NCBI GenBank assembly: GCA_018136815.1
Contig: CM030943.1
Location: forward strand, 148,046-212,045
Direction of reading: 5' to 3'
DNA from: Isochrysis galbana
Lineage: Eukaryota; Haptophyta; Isochrysidales; Isochrysidaceae
DNA: 64,000 nucleotides
Shown: positions 25,474 to 35,299 of the stretch, one piece after another
How positions within the stretch are numbered: the first letter of the stretch is position 1
Layout of the letters: each line of letters begins with the position of its first letter
Made by a program: the position numbers and the translations under genes
The notes under the pieces: generated by a model
Databases searched by the model: none
Told to the model about the DNA's origin: nothing
Seen by the model: only the letters and a program-made list of their open reading frames with translations

Positions 25474-25924
25474 TCAGAAGCCACTGGACTTCAGCGTCAG
25501 CGTCCCACAGAACGAGGTGTAGTCGTTGAGCTCCTCCTTGACTCGCCCATCCAGGTACAGGTGAATTCGCCACATGCAGGAGTAGTAGTACCAGGTGGCA
25601 TCGCACTTGCGCGACTGCAGCGAGTCCAGGATCTGCTTGCATTCGAACTCGCGCTGCGGCTTGACGAGCGGCGCGAGGATCAGGAGGCACATGACGCGTC
25701 CGACCCCGTTGCCCCACAAGAAGGTGAGCATCTTGAGCCGGCCCGTGTGCTTGAGCTCGAGTGTCTAGCGAGAGAACAACAGACAATAACAGGTGCGCCA
25801 TCTGCGTGGGGAGGGTGACTGCGCCGATGGCGTTGAGGAGCGCGTCGCGCGCTTCGAGGTGCTTCTGCTTCCATCGCATTGCGTCGACCATGGGCAACCT
25901 CCATGAGGCGCTGTGCGGATCCAC
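25474..25924 (-). pseudogene. Membrane-protein fragment, frameshifted or spliced, unknown
   Basis: Two frames read as one protein. The first (25924 to about 25760) gives LPMVDAMRWKQKHLEARDAL and LPTQMAHLLLSVVLSLDT. The second (about 25764-25474) gives ELKHTGRLKMLTFLWGNGVG, RVMCLLILAPLVKPQREFEC, WYYYSCMWRIHLYLDGRV and a stop after LKSSGF. The switch is near 25760. It could be a 1-base indel; a CTAG acceptor sits at 25765, but any intron would be under 30 bp. Two hydrophobic stretches suggest membrane insertion, and Cys residues are frequent. The family is not recognised; it may be the last exons of a longer gene. Confidence 0.4.
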
Positions 25925-25999
25925 GAGCCGAGCGATATGTGGCGAGGGCTAACGAGCCTCAGCCGGAGATCATAAAATCCAGCTGGAGACCATAAACAG

Positions 26000-26174
26000 C
26001 TACAGTGCCCATTAATGGTACAATAACGGGCAATTTTGAGTTTCTCAGAGGGCCCAAACTCAGCACATTAACAGGTTTAGTTTTGGGCCGGGTGTTAACA
26101 GGTCAGATGTTGCCCATTACTGGGTATTAATGGTATTAACTTGTTAACGGGCTTAACCCAGCCCTAGCCTTGCT
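26000..26174. repeat. Inverted solo end of the hAT derivative family
   Basis: This is the reverse complement of 23501-23670 with only a few differences: same TAAGCCCGTTAACAAG core, same GGGCCCTCTGAGAAACTC block, ending CCCTAGCCTTG. The second end and a target duplication are missing. The remaining bases 26175-26469 contain no recognisable gene. Confidence 0.8.
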
Positions 26175-26469
26175 ACGAGGCATATATCAATATGTCAATA
26201 TTCGGAAGGGCGAACATAGCCAACTTCATGATATATGGCACCCCTAGGTACTGGTACAAACCTTAGCAGTCCCGAAGTGAAAGTGGTTCCAGGAGAGGGT
26301 GAGAGGGTACAGAAAGCGGCACGCCCACGAAGCGGGCACGCGCACGAAGCGGCAGCCTCTGGAGTAGTGTAGTAAAAATTTGACTGACTTGCAACACTAA
26401 CAGCCGCGTGGAGGGCGGGCGGGCGGGCGGCGACGGGCTCTTTTGTAACCTCTTATCTTTCGTTTTCTC

Positions 26470-28326
26470 ATGGCTGGCCCCCGCTTCTCCCCCACGAAAC
26501 CGCCGCTGAGAAGTTCGCTGCCCTCGCCGCCCGTCGAGCCCTCAAGTCCCCTGCCCCCCCCCCCTCTCCTCCTGATGGCCGAACGGCCCGCAGCACTCTC
26601 GCCTGGCATAGCACTCGATGAGTGGTACGAGACCACGGCGGAGGCGCCGCCACGGCGTACGGCCCACGATGACGACGACATCTTCGCTGAGGAGGGTGAC
26701 AGCCCTGAGCGTAAGCCAGCCCGCGCCGGCCACTGGGGCATCGAGCGCTCCAACACGGTTGGTAGTCTCGCCGAATACGTGCTCGACAAGGACAAGAGGG
26801 AGGAGAAGGGGCTGCGAACAGATGTCGACTTTGTGCGCCAGCTGGCGCGCTCGGTCGCCGCCGCAGCCCCGGCCGACGAGCTCGATGCAGTCAAGTTCAC
26901 GCCATCGGACCGGATAACGGCGTGGCTCGCTGGCATGGGCACTCTCCTGACCTGTCTCACGGAGATGCAGCTGGAAAAGTCAACCTCGGACGCGAGCTTA
27001 GCTCGGTCGCGCCTATCATTCCGAACGTCTCGGCGCACCATGCGTCCGCCTACCGAGCAGTCGTCCTCAGGCATCGAGATTGCGCATGCAGACTCGCGCA
27101 GCTCGGGCGCGCAGCGTGCGTCCTCCGTGTCAGTCCAGAGCGCCGACCGCTTATCGCGTGCCAGCGGCCCAATTCGGCGCTCATCAGTCTCATCGAACGG
27201 CAGCAGGCTCAACCAACGCTCCTCGGTCTCTTCCGTGGGAACCCCGCCTCATCGGCGCTCCTCCATCTCCACCATCGCATCACTCGCCACTCCGCCCAAA
27301 AAGGTCCGTGCCACGTTTGGGCTTGGATTGCGGCACGCGTCAGGGAGGCTCGGCGCTTCGCACACGCCTCAATTCGTGATGGCATGCGCCGAAACCCTCG
27401 TGCACGAGTCGATCAGCTCTCTCAATGGGCATGCCTCGGAGGACGTCGCGCCTGCCATGGCGCCGTTCACTTCGCGAGAGCCATCTTGGTGGGACACGCT
27501 GCAGCTCTGGCTCGTCACGTCCAAGGAGGAGCGGGATTTCTTGCAGGCGGTAGCCGCGGCGGATCGCCGCGAGCAGCGCGAGTCACAGTTGCGCAAATCG
27601 AGTGAGGCTCGCCGTCGGTCGCAGATCCGATCCTCGGCGGCCTCTCTCGCCTCCGCAGGTTCACGAGCCTCAAGCCCGTCTTCTCGCGGCTCGTCCGTTT
27701 GGCAATCGGCCGCCTCTGAGCCTCGCCGCTCATCCGCCCGAAACTCTGTGGTATCCGAGCCTCGCCGCTCACCCGCCAGGCACTCTGTGGCAACCGATCC
27801 GCGTCATTCATCCGCTCGGCTCTCGGTGGCATCCGAGCAGCGCCGTTCGTCCGCCAGGCACTCCGTGGCGACCGAGCACCGCCGGTCATCGGCGAGGCAC
27901 TCTGCGGCCTTCGACTGCCACACTCCGCTCACGTCATCTCCCACTCTGGCCCGCGCCTCGCGAGCTTCTGTCCGTAGAACCACTGTAACTGGCACTTGCT
28001 CCTCCAGCTCCGATGCAGGTCATCCACCAGCACTTGCGGCACGCCCTGCACCCCTACCGGCTCCAAGGAACTGTAGCGCGAGCTCCAGTCAAGAGAGCTC
28101 CTCGCCGATGGGCGCCCAGCGCGTGGCGGGGACGCCCGTGTCCAATGACGTCTCGCGGTCAACCACTTCTGCATCGCTCAGTCATCCACGGAGCCATGCC
28201 GTGATGAGGTCCGAGTGCAGTAGCCCAACTCACCGTTGTAGCGCCGACACTGACCGCACCAGCACCCGTAGTAGTGCTACCGTGAGTATGAGCTGTGTGG
28301 ACGGCGTCAAGGTTGTGAGCATTTAA
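26470..28326 (+). CDS. Ser/Arg-rich intronless protein with five 13-residue repeats, unknown
   Basis: This is a 618-codon uninterrupted frame, with a second possible start at 26575 (MAERPAALSPGIALDEWYE). The region about 90-165 looks folded (SLAEYVLDKDKREEKGLRTD, FVRQLARSVAAAAPADELDA, ITAWLAGMGTLLTCLTEM), as does about 300-370 (ASWWDTLQLWLVTSKEERDF within it). The rest is Ser/Arg-rich and disordered with many R-x-x-S sites. At 27718-27912 five tandem 39-bp units encode variants of EPRRSSARHSVAT. The repeat is a likely target for basophilic kinases or a microtubule/RNA-binding basic tail. I do not recognise a family. Codon bias and length argue that it is a real gene. Confidence 0.6.
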   Translation: MAGPRFSPTKPPLRSSLPSPPVEPSSPLPPPPLLLMAERPAALSPGIALDEWYETTAEAPPRRTAHDDDDIFAEEGDSPERKPARAGHWGIERSNTVGSLAEYVLDKDKREEKGLRTDVDFVRQLARSVAAAAPADELDAVKFTPSDRITAWLAGMGTLLTCLTEMQLEKSTSDASLARSRLSFRTSRRTMRPPTEQSSSGIEIAHADSRSSGAQRASSVSVQSADRLSRASGPIRRSSVSSNGSRLNQRSSVSSVGTPPHRRSSISTIASLATPPKKVRATFGLGLRHASGRLGASHTPQFVMACAETLVHESISSLNGHASEDVAPAMAPFTSREPSWWDTLQLWLVTSKEERDFLQAVAAADRREQRESQLRKSSEARRRSQIRSSAASLASAGSRASSPSSRGSSVWQSAASEPRRSSARNSVVSEPRRSPARHSVATDPRHSSARLSVASEQRRSSARHSVATEHRRSSARHSAAFDCHTPLTSSPTLARASRASVRRTTVTGTCSSSSDAGHPPALAARPAPLPAPRNCSASSSQESSSPMGAQRVAGTPVSNDVSRSTTSASLSHPRSHAVMRSECSSPTHRCSADTDRTSTRSSATVSMSCVDGVKVVSI

Positions 28327-28714
28327 AGACACCGAGAAGGGACTACAACCAGATTGACCAAAGCGCAGAAGAGACGCTCGAGGTCGTTGGTGATACAGCG
28401 TAGGGGCATCACGGGAGTTCCTGCCCTTCGATTGCCATCTCCGTGATGTATATGTTGATTTCAGACAAGGCCTGGCAGCTTCCCGGCGTCTTTGCGACGA
28501 GAGCTCCGGTAGCACGGGATTGGCCATAGCAACAACATGCAGCTATAGGTCAAAGACCACAACTAAAAAAAATCTCTTGAAAATGCCGGCTACCGCTACA
28601 ACTATTACAACCCCGCCCTATGCAGGGAGACGCCCTTGACAACACCCTTTCCTCTTGCTCCCCCCCTCCCGCTTCCCCCCCTCACCCCTCATTCCTTTGT
28701 TTGTCTTCAATACT

Positions 28715-28985
28715 TGGTTGCGATGGAGCGCGCCGGCGCGACTCTCCTCTTCCCCGCCCCCCCCCGCCGAGGACGGCCCCCCAACCCCCACGGATGCACG
28801 GACCAGTCGCTAGCGAAGCGACCGCGTCCGCAATTTGCAGCATTTGGCAGGCCGAGCAGGTGCGTGCGACCCCTGTCGCGCCACGCGGCCCGTGGCCCCG
28901 GCCACACCACACACAGCAGCCATGCTGGCCCCCCACGTGGGGGACAGCAGGCTGTAGACCACAGGAGGACAGCAACTGGCGGAGA
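28715..28985 (+). mobile_element. LINE 5'-end fragment (leader plus start of first ORF)
   Basis: From ATGGAGCGCGCCGGCGCG at 28723 the sequence closely follows the start of the LINE at 35362 for about 240 bases (shared AAGCGACCGCGTCCG, GGCCCGTGGCC and CATGCTGGCCCCCCAC). The similarity then fades into a CT-rich tract. LINE copies normally keep the 3' end, so an isolated 5' end is unusual. It lies about 515 bases upstream of, and in the same orientation as, the ankyrin gene. Confidence 0.65.
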
Positions 28986-29499
28986 GCGCGGTCTTTCTTT
29001 CGATCGTTCGCCTCCTTTTCTCCTTGTCTTGCTCTCCCCCCCCCCCCCCCCCCCGCCCGGCACACACACTCTTTCACACCACACACCCAGAGACCCCACA
29101 CACCATACACATCTACCTACACACCTCTTTCTCTCACTTACAAATCTTCACACACATCTTTATCTTTCACTTATCTACACCATTCATTCTCCTCCTCTCG
29201 CCGAGCGAGCGAGCCCGGCCGCTCGGCTCGCACCTCTCCCTCCCTCCCTTGTCTTCCCCCCTCTTCTCCCTTTGCCTGCGTACAAGATACCTGCGAGGCT
29301 ACCTAGCCTGCCCCCCTTTCCCCCTCTCCTCCCCTCCTAAACCCCTCCTCCCCCTCTCCCCCCCTTCCCCCCTCTCTCTCCCTCTCTCTCTCATACTAGT
29401 CTCTCTCGTCTCTCCCTCTCCATCCCCCCCCTCTCCCTCTCCCTCTCCCTCTCCACCCCCCCCCCCCCCCCGCGCGCCTCCTCCCCCCTCTCCAGCTCG

Positions 29500-31887
29500 A
29501 TGGACGTCTTCACTCTCGCTCTGGGTGGTAGGGTGGATGACGTGCTGGAGCAGCTGCAATCCGAGCCCACATTGATCAACCGGCCATCGCCCGGCGGCAT
29601 GTACAAGGGTTACACGCTGCTGCACTGTGCCGCTGTGAAGAACCACCCGCAGCTCGCCAACGTGTTGCTTCAGCGCGGCGCCAGCACATCTGCCCGAAAC
29701 TTGAAAGGCAAGACCCCCGCCGAGCTCGCGGCTGACAAGGGACACCATGCACTTGCAGCACTCCTGCGCTCTGCGCCGTCAGCTGTAGCGGTATCCGCGC
29801 TGCCGCCCACGAGCCGAGCACCGCAGGCTAGAGACGGCGATGCCATGCAAGTCTCGGCGGTACCTACAAGGACCGAGGCGAATGGCCACTGCCGGCGAGG
29901 GACCGATGCAAACGACCACTGGCGGCGAGAGGAGACCCCTGTGCTGCCGCCTCCACCGCAGCCAACTATGCACGCTGTGCAACCTACCATCGCTCCGCCG
30001 CAGTCTTTGGCGTCCGCACAGCAGCCGAACACCTTTGCCTTCACGCAGCAGGCTGCCAATGCAGTTCAGCTGCAGCCGTCACCGATGCCGCCTCCCACTG
30101 TACCTCAGCACTACCAGCCTTCGCCAGTGCAACAACCCTCGTTCACGACAAACGTGACCGCGATCGAGCAGTCTCCGACGTACCCGGCCGCGGTGACTTC
30201 ATTGCCGCTACAATTCCAACCGTCCTCACAGCTGTCGCTAGTGAATCCGCCGCCGCATCAGCCGTCACCGCACCAGCACTTGACACCTCCGCAGCCGTCG
30301 CCGCACCTGCATCCGGCGCTGCAGTACCCGTCGCCACAGGTGTTGGCGCCGCACCCCACGCCATCTATGACGCCACGGCAGGAGCCCTTACCGCAACAAG
30401 CATCCTCACAGTCGCCCTCTCTGCTGCTGCGCCATCCGCTCTCCGACCCAGCAGCTTCCGCTGCCGGCAGACTCGCCGAGGAGCAGTGGACACAGCTCGA
30501 GGCCTATCTCGTGTCGAGGGTGAGCCCCGACTGTTTGGCGGCTGTCGTTTCGCGTTCTGCCCTCGACGCGGTGCTGGGTGAGAATCACAGGCGTGTTACT
30601 GCGCTCTGCAAAGAGCACCGAGTCCAAGTGGACATTGACCACGTCGATGCGTCTGCCTCGGCGGCGCGCATCATGCGCGCGCCTGCCGATGCAGCATCGA
30701 GCGCGGCGCGTGAGACTACGTTGTGGGAGCTGCTCGATCCGCTAGAGGACGGCGCGCTGTGCGGCGCAGCGCTGCCTTTAGTCAGTGGCCAGGCTGTTGC
30801 TTCGGGTGAAAGCGTGCTTTCGCGAGCGATGCGGCTCTCCTCAGGGGCGCGCGTCACACTGAAGCACATGCCGATTAGCCGTGCGCCTGCACTCGTCGTC
30901 GTGGGCCCAGCGGCCGCCGCTCGCGTCGCGTTGTTGCTGATACTGCGAGACGTCATTCGATCACCTGCAGTCGAGGCACTGGAAGTTCACTCGTTCACCG
31001 TCTTCCCGGCGGAGGCCGCGCTGCTCGCTTCAGCACTTCGGGCTGTGACGCCACTCGCTCGCCTTTTCAGGCACGAGACCACCTGCTGCTCGCCTCCTGC
31101 AGCTAGTGCTATCGTCCCCAACGCCGGCTCGTCTCTGCTGCAGGCCAGTGTCATAGCACGCTCCACCGCACTGCCACAAGTTGCGTCGCTCTTCACGGCC
31201 GCGCTAGCTGCCTCGCGTACAACTCCTATCTTGTGCCGTCTCACTCTTGACGCTTCACGTCCGGCGCCCGATGGGTTGATGATAGCCCTTCGTGGTTGCA
31301 GCGCCCGCGTGCACGCATTGGCTGTGCAGATCGCCGAGGGGATGCCCTGCGCCAAGATCGGCCCTGCAATCTTGGACCTGAAGGGCTCGTGTATCTCAAG
31401 CGATGAGGAAGCGCTTTTGCGCGCCGCGCCTTTGATCCGCCTTCGCACTCTCCTGAAAACGAGCGATGGTCGGCTTCCGCCGCATATCGATGCCACCGAG
31501 CTTTGTTGGGCAGAGGAGTCGACGGCGGAGATTTCACGGGCACTCTCGGACCGGCCCGCCTCTGTGCGCAGCGCCGCTACACACGAGGCACATCGGCCCG
31601 TCCTCTCTTTTGGCTGTGCAGCGGGTGATGATACGCACGCCGAGCCTGCTGGAGGTGTGGCGTTGGCCTCCCTGCCTAATGTGGACGGCAAGTGTGCATC
31701 GCATGCAGATGACAAGGCTGAGGCGGCTGGGAGTGCCCCCTGCGTGGACAGCAGTAGCGGCAGCGATAGCGAGGATTCGGGCTCCTCTGGACGGCGAAGA
31801 AAACGAAAGCACCGCGAGAAGCGCAAGCGCGAGAAGCACGAGAAGCGCGAGAAGCGCAAGCGCGAGAAGAGAGAGCGTGGAGCGTGA
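29500..31887 (+). CDS. Ankyrin-repeat protein with basic C-terminal tail
   Basis: The start MDVFTLALGGRVDDVLEQLQ leads into ankyrin repeats (about 1-90): GYTLLHCAAVKNHPQLANVL, LQRGASTSARNLKGKTPAEL and AADKGHHALAALL, with the canonical TPLHxAA-type turns. Residues about 130-310 are Pro/Gln/Ser-rich and disordered. About 330-700 forms an Ala-rich, probably alpha/beta domain of unknown type (WTQLEAYLVSRVSPDCLAAV at its start). The last 35 residues are a Lys/Arg/Glu tail (RKRKHREKRKREKHEKREKR...) that probably acts as a nuclear signal or nucleic-acid-binding coil. The 795-codon frame has no introns. A long CT/C-rich tract (29030-29490) immediately precedes the start codon. Confidence 0.7.
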   Translation: MDVFTLALGGRVDDVLEQLQSEPTLINRPSPGGMYKGYTLLHCAAVKNHPQLANVLLQRGASTSARNLKGKTPAELAADKGHHALAALLRSAPSAVAVSALPPTSRAPQARDGDAMQVSAVPTRTEANGHCRRGTDANDHWRREETPVLPPPPQPTMHAVQPTIAPPQSLASAQQPNTFAFTQQAANAVQLQPSPMPPPTVPQHYQPSPVQQPSFTTNVTAIEQSPTYPAAVTSLPLQFQPSSQLSLVNPPPHQPSPHQHLTPPQPSPHLHPALQYPSPQVLAPHPTPSMTPRQEPLPQQASSQSPSLLLRHPLSDPAASAAGRLAEEQWTQLEAYLVSRVSPDCLAAVVSRSALDAVLGENHRRVTALCKEHRVQVDIDHVDASASAARIMRAPADAASSAARETTLWELLDPLEDGALCGAALPLVSGQAVASGESVLSRAMRLSSGARVTLKHMPISRAPALVVVGPAAAARVALLLILRDVIRSPAVEALEVHSFTVFPAEAALLASALRAVTPLARLFRHETTCCSPPAASAIVPNAGSSLLQASVIARSTALPQVASLFTAALAASRTTPILCRLTLDASRPAPDGLMIALRGCSARVHALAVQIAEGMPCAKIGPAILDLKGSCISSDEEALLRAAPLIRLRTLLKTSDGRLPPHIDATELCWAEESTAEISRALSDRPASVRSAATHEAHRPVLSFGCAAGDDTHAEPAGGVALASLPNVDGKCASHADDKAEAAGSAPCVDSSSGSDSEDSGSSGRRRKRKHREKRKREKHEKREKRKREKRERGA

Positions 31888-33160
31888 GGTGGGTGGGCGC
31901 CGCGGTCTGTTCCGAGAGGAGAGAAAGCAATATGCCCAGATTTCACTGAAGCATGTAGCTACATCGCGTCTGAAAACCCGGCGGTCCTATTTATGCACTC
32001 GGCGATCTTACTAGCAATGTGATTGATAGCGTTTGTCGCGCGCCATGGAGCGCGCGCGCGACCCTGCGACTTTCCCGCCTGCTCCCGCTCCCATGCTTTT
32101 ATCGCCTGTAGTGATGCATGCTTCCTCCAATCTCCTGGCTATCGCGTTGTGCTTTTCGCCACTATGCATGTAGATGTAGTGAAGAGCAATGAAGGCTCTT
32201 GCCCTTGCGTTCGCTACGCGCGGGCCCAACCGAACCGCTATGAGGCTACGTGGTGGAGGGTTTGAGCTGCCCCTCCGCTCTTTCTGAGTTGCCTCCCATG
32301 CGTGCCCTCATGGCGGAACAAATGCAGATGCCCAATGCGACGAGGATTGGGCTCTGCTGCCGCTCTCTTTGTTCTTTGCCCGCCGCTCTTCCGCACGCCT
32401 TCCTTCGTGCAACATGACTTAAGCTGCAATAATGCGTAGGCACACTTTAGTAGCGCAACAATTTACGCTTTATCGTTGGTTGCAGTGGCGAGCGACGGGG
32501 GGGGGGGCACCTCCGCCTCGCTCCTTCGCCCAGGCCCCAGGCCTTACTCGCTGCCGGCGCCGGAGCCCGCCCCGCTCTGCCGCCCTGCCCCGCACTCGGA
32601 GCCATCGACCATCGAGTCGATATCGTCCCTCCGTGCGAGTTTCGACATCGGCTACATTGATATTGATGCACCTGCAGAAAACATAAGCATACACATAAAG
32701 CGGCTCTCTACAACTACAATTACAAGCCCACATATGGTTGCTCGTGCATAAGGCCCACATGGCACATGGATGCTCGCTCATATGGTGTCTTGCATATGCA
32801 TCAGCACGCTATATCTACCTATATTCTGCGTAAGGCCAATATCGCGCTTGGGCCCTGCGGCGAGCTCCAGGGAATATATCTGCTTCTTTGCATCGGATCC
32901 TGAACCCACTCCAGGAGACAACATCTCAGCATCATGCGTCTTTGGCACACAAAAAGAGTTGAAAATGCTGCATGTTGCAAGGCAAGAAACTCTATTAATG
33001 CACTAAGGAACAGCTCAACACACGCGTTGGCGACGAAAACTAAAGATGCAACTAGACCCTTCGCCTACGCGTGTCGCACTACATTTGCTCCTGTGTTACG
33101 TTGCTGTTAGTGGACACTTCAATGCTATAATATGAGGTGTGGTGCGGCTCCTCGCCCTTC
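31888..33160. other. Intergenic DNA without recognisable genes
   Basis: After the ankyrin stop this stretch has mixed composition, CATATG/CACATATGG-type short repeats (32730-32800) and a G10 run (32499-32508). Open frames are short and overlap on both strands with no domain-like sequence. I see no RNA gene or transposon ends. Confidence 0.5.
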
Positions 33161-33399
33161 CCTATGTCAGTTGCCGCTGAGTGATTACAAGTACTTCGCC
33201 ATCTGAATCATCGCGAGGATGCTCTAGAATGTCGCAAGAGCCGTATGTGTCACAAGTCGACTTGGGGTCATGATGAGCCAATTGGGCGTGTAGCCTGATG
33301 ATATGGCCCATCCTATGGCAACTATCTAAGGCATGTCTATAGTCTGGCGTCAAGACGGGCCGCGGCGTTGCGCAATCTGGGCTGACTGCTCAGTCAACG

Positions 33400-34045
33400 A
33401 CACCTGTCTCCAAGAAGTGGAGTATATGCCTGAGCACGAGTTCACTTTTCCCTTTTCTGAAAAGCCAGGGGGGCGGCAAGGCAGTGAGCTTACACATGAG
33501 GGCGCGAAGATGTGCGCATGACAACAACTCCTCATAACCAACTTCATCAACGACTAGGAAAGGCAGTCCGCAAGCACCTGCAAATCGCTGAACGGGTGCA
33601 GACTGTCCAACCTTGAGTGTTTGAGTGATGGGTTGGATTCCAATTTGCATGGTGTCGATCAGGCCTTTGCTGCCGTACCCTGGCTCGCAGCACCTGAAGG
33701 AAAACGAGTGGATATAGTTTAGTATGATCAAGTTGAGGTTGGACCGGACAACAGCACGTCGAGCTGACAACCAGGCAAAGAGCTTTTCGCATCTTGAGCT
33801 CACAGTTTGTGACCATAGACCCCTGGAATCTGGCGATCTTGCTCTGTGAGTTCTGCGTACAACTCTCTCGGCTCAGGATCCTTTACTGGTTTGGGAAGAG
33901 AGACGTCCACGGTGCGGTTCATGTTGTCTGGGTGATACTTCGAATAACGTGTGGGCGCGCCATTGCGGATGTAATCCCACTGAGTGGTCACCTTGAGACT
34001 GATACAGACCAGGTGCGGCAACGGTGGTGAGTCAAGGCAGCTCAC
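33400..34045 (-). CDS. Two or more exons of an unrecognised host gene
   Basis: The minus-strand frame 34045 to about 33805 encodes QWDYIRNGAPTRYSKYHPDN, MNRTVDVSLPKPVKDPEPRE and LYAELTEQDRQIPGVYG, which looks like conserved protein. After an intron with acceptor TTTTCCTTCAG at about 33697, the next exon reads CCEPGYGSKGLIDTMQIGIQ and PITQTLKVGQSAPVQRFAG, then perhaps ACGLPFLVVDEVGYEELLSC. Codon phases between the parts are plausible but not proven. I do not recognise the family; the gene may extend to about 33160. Confidence 0.35.
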
Positions 34046-35299
34046 AGAAAACTGAGGCCGGCGACATGACAGCTGCTCGTGGCAGGTGGCCGCAGCCGGT
34101 GGAGGATGGTGCTGGGGCTTCGGATCTGCCGATCAGAGGCCCGGTTGGCGTCCATCGCCCGGTTGCAGATCAATTCTTCCTAGACCGCACTGTGCATCCA
34201 GCGTGCACGGCCGACGCGCCAGTAACCCAAGGCTATGGTCCACACACCTCATGGAGGTGGCTAGCTCTGTCGTTACAGCTCTGTCGAGTGAGACGGAGTC
34301 GAGAGGAAACACCACGAAGAGGCAAGAAGAAAGAAGACGGTCGTTCCTTTTTATTCCTAGTTTGGTGTTCTGTTAATTCTAATTCGTCGCAAGCTGCAAG
34401 CTAGAGCTAGTAGCTATAGGCCCAGGCAGAAATATCAACATATCGTACAACATATTTAGGGGGCCCGCTCGCGAAAAACATATTTCGACATATCTCTTCC
34501 GAGATCTACATATTTGGCGACATATTTGGGGGGTTGTGCATGCAGGCTGCCATACGGAAAAGTGAGAGTTGCACACATAGTTACTATATTTGTGGGGCGG
34601 CCGCGTTCCCGCGCGCGCGTAACTATATTTTTGGCGGTTAATGCCGTTGTGCCCCATGCCCCAAGAGCGCCAAGTTCGTTTACGTAAATGTAGGGATGGA
34701 TTCCGTTATATTAACATTACCGCTCTTTCCCTTACAACAACAGTCTACTCTAATGTCACACACGCACGAGGAGAGAGAGCGAGGAGAGAGAGAGGTCGCC
34801 GCGAGCTGCCAGCCGCCAGGAGTGTCATGCAGGTGAGCCAGGCTGAAGGCTGAAGGCCCTAGCCCTGTGCCCATGGTGCGTTGTGTGCGCGCGCGTGCAG
34901 CTCATCTCCGCCCTTTCCTTGCAAGCGTCTGTCATGTTGCGTTATAACCGCAACAAGCGCGAGGGAGAGCAGAAGCGTTAGCTAATGTGTGCTCCTGTCT
35001 CCTGTGCTGATATGGTTGGTGTGCTAATGGGTAATGGGTATGCAAATGCAACTTGCAACTTGTTGCTAAGGTACTCATAACGTGGATAGGTCTCGCACTC
35101 AAGTTCAAGTATCAAGTACTCTTATTGTTTATTAATTAGTCATTAGTTGCTTATTCGGCGCGCCGGTGCGCCGGTTTTAAGTTTTAAGAGTAAGAACATC
35201 GCATATTTTCGACATATTTGGGCCGAGTCCTGCATATAAACGACATATTTTTGAAACATATTTTGGCAGCTTTGTCGCATCCGCGATCGACCTTTTTGT

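Noticed and set aside
26922-27605. 227-codon frame on the plus strand inside the Ser/Arg-rich gene
   Set aside because: It overlaps the 618-codon frame, and its sequence is the out-of-frame reading of the same repeats.
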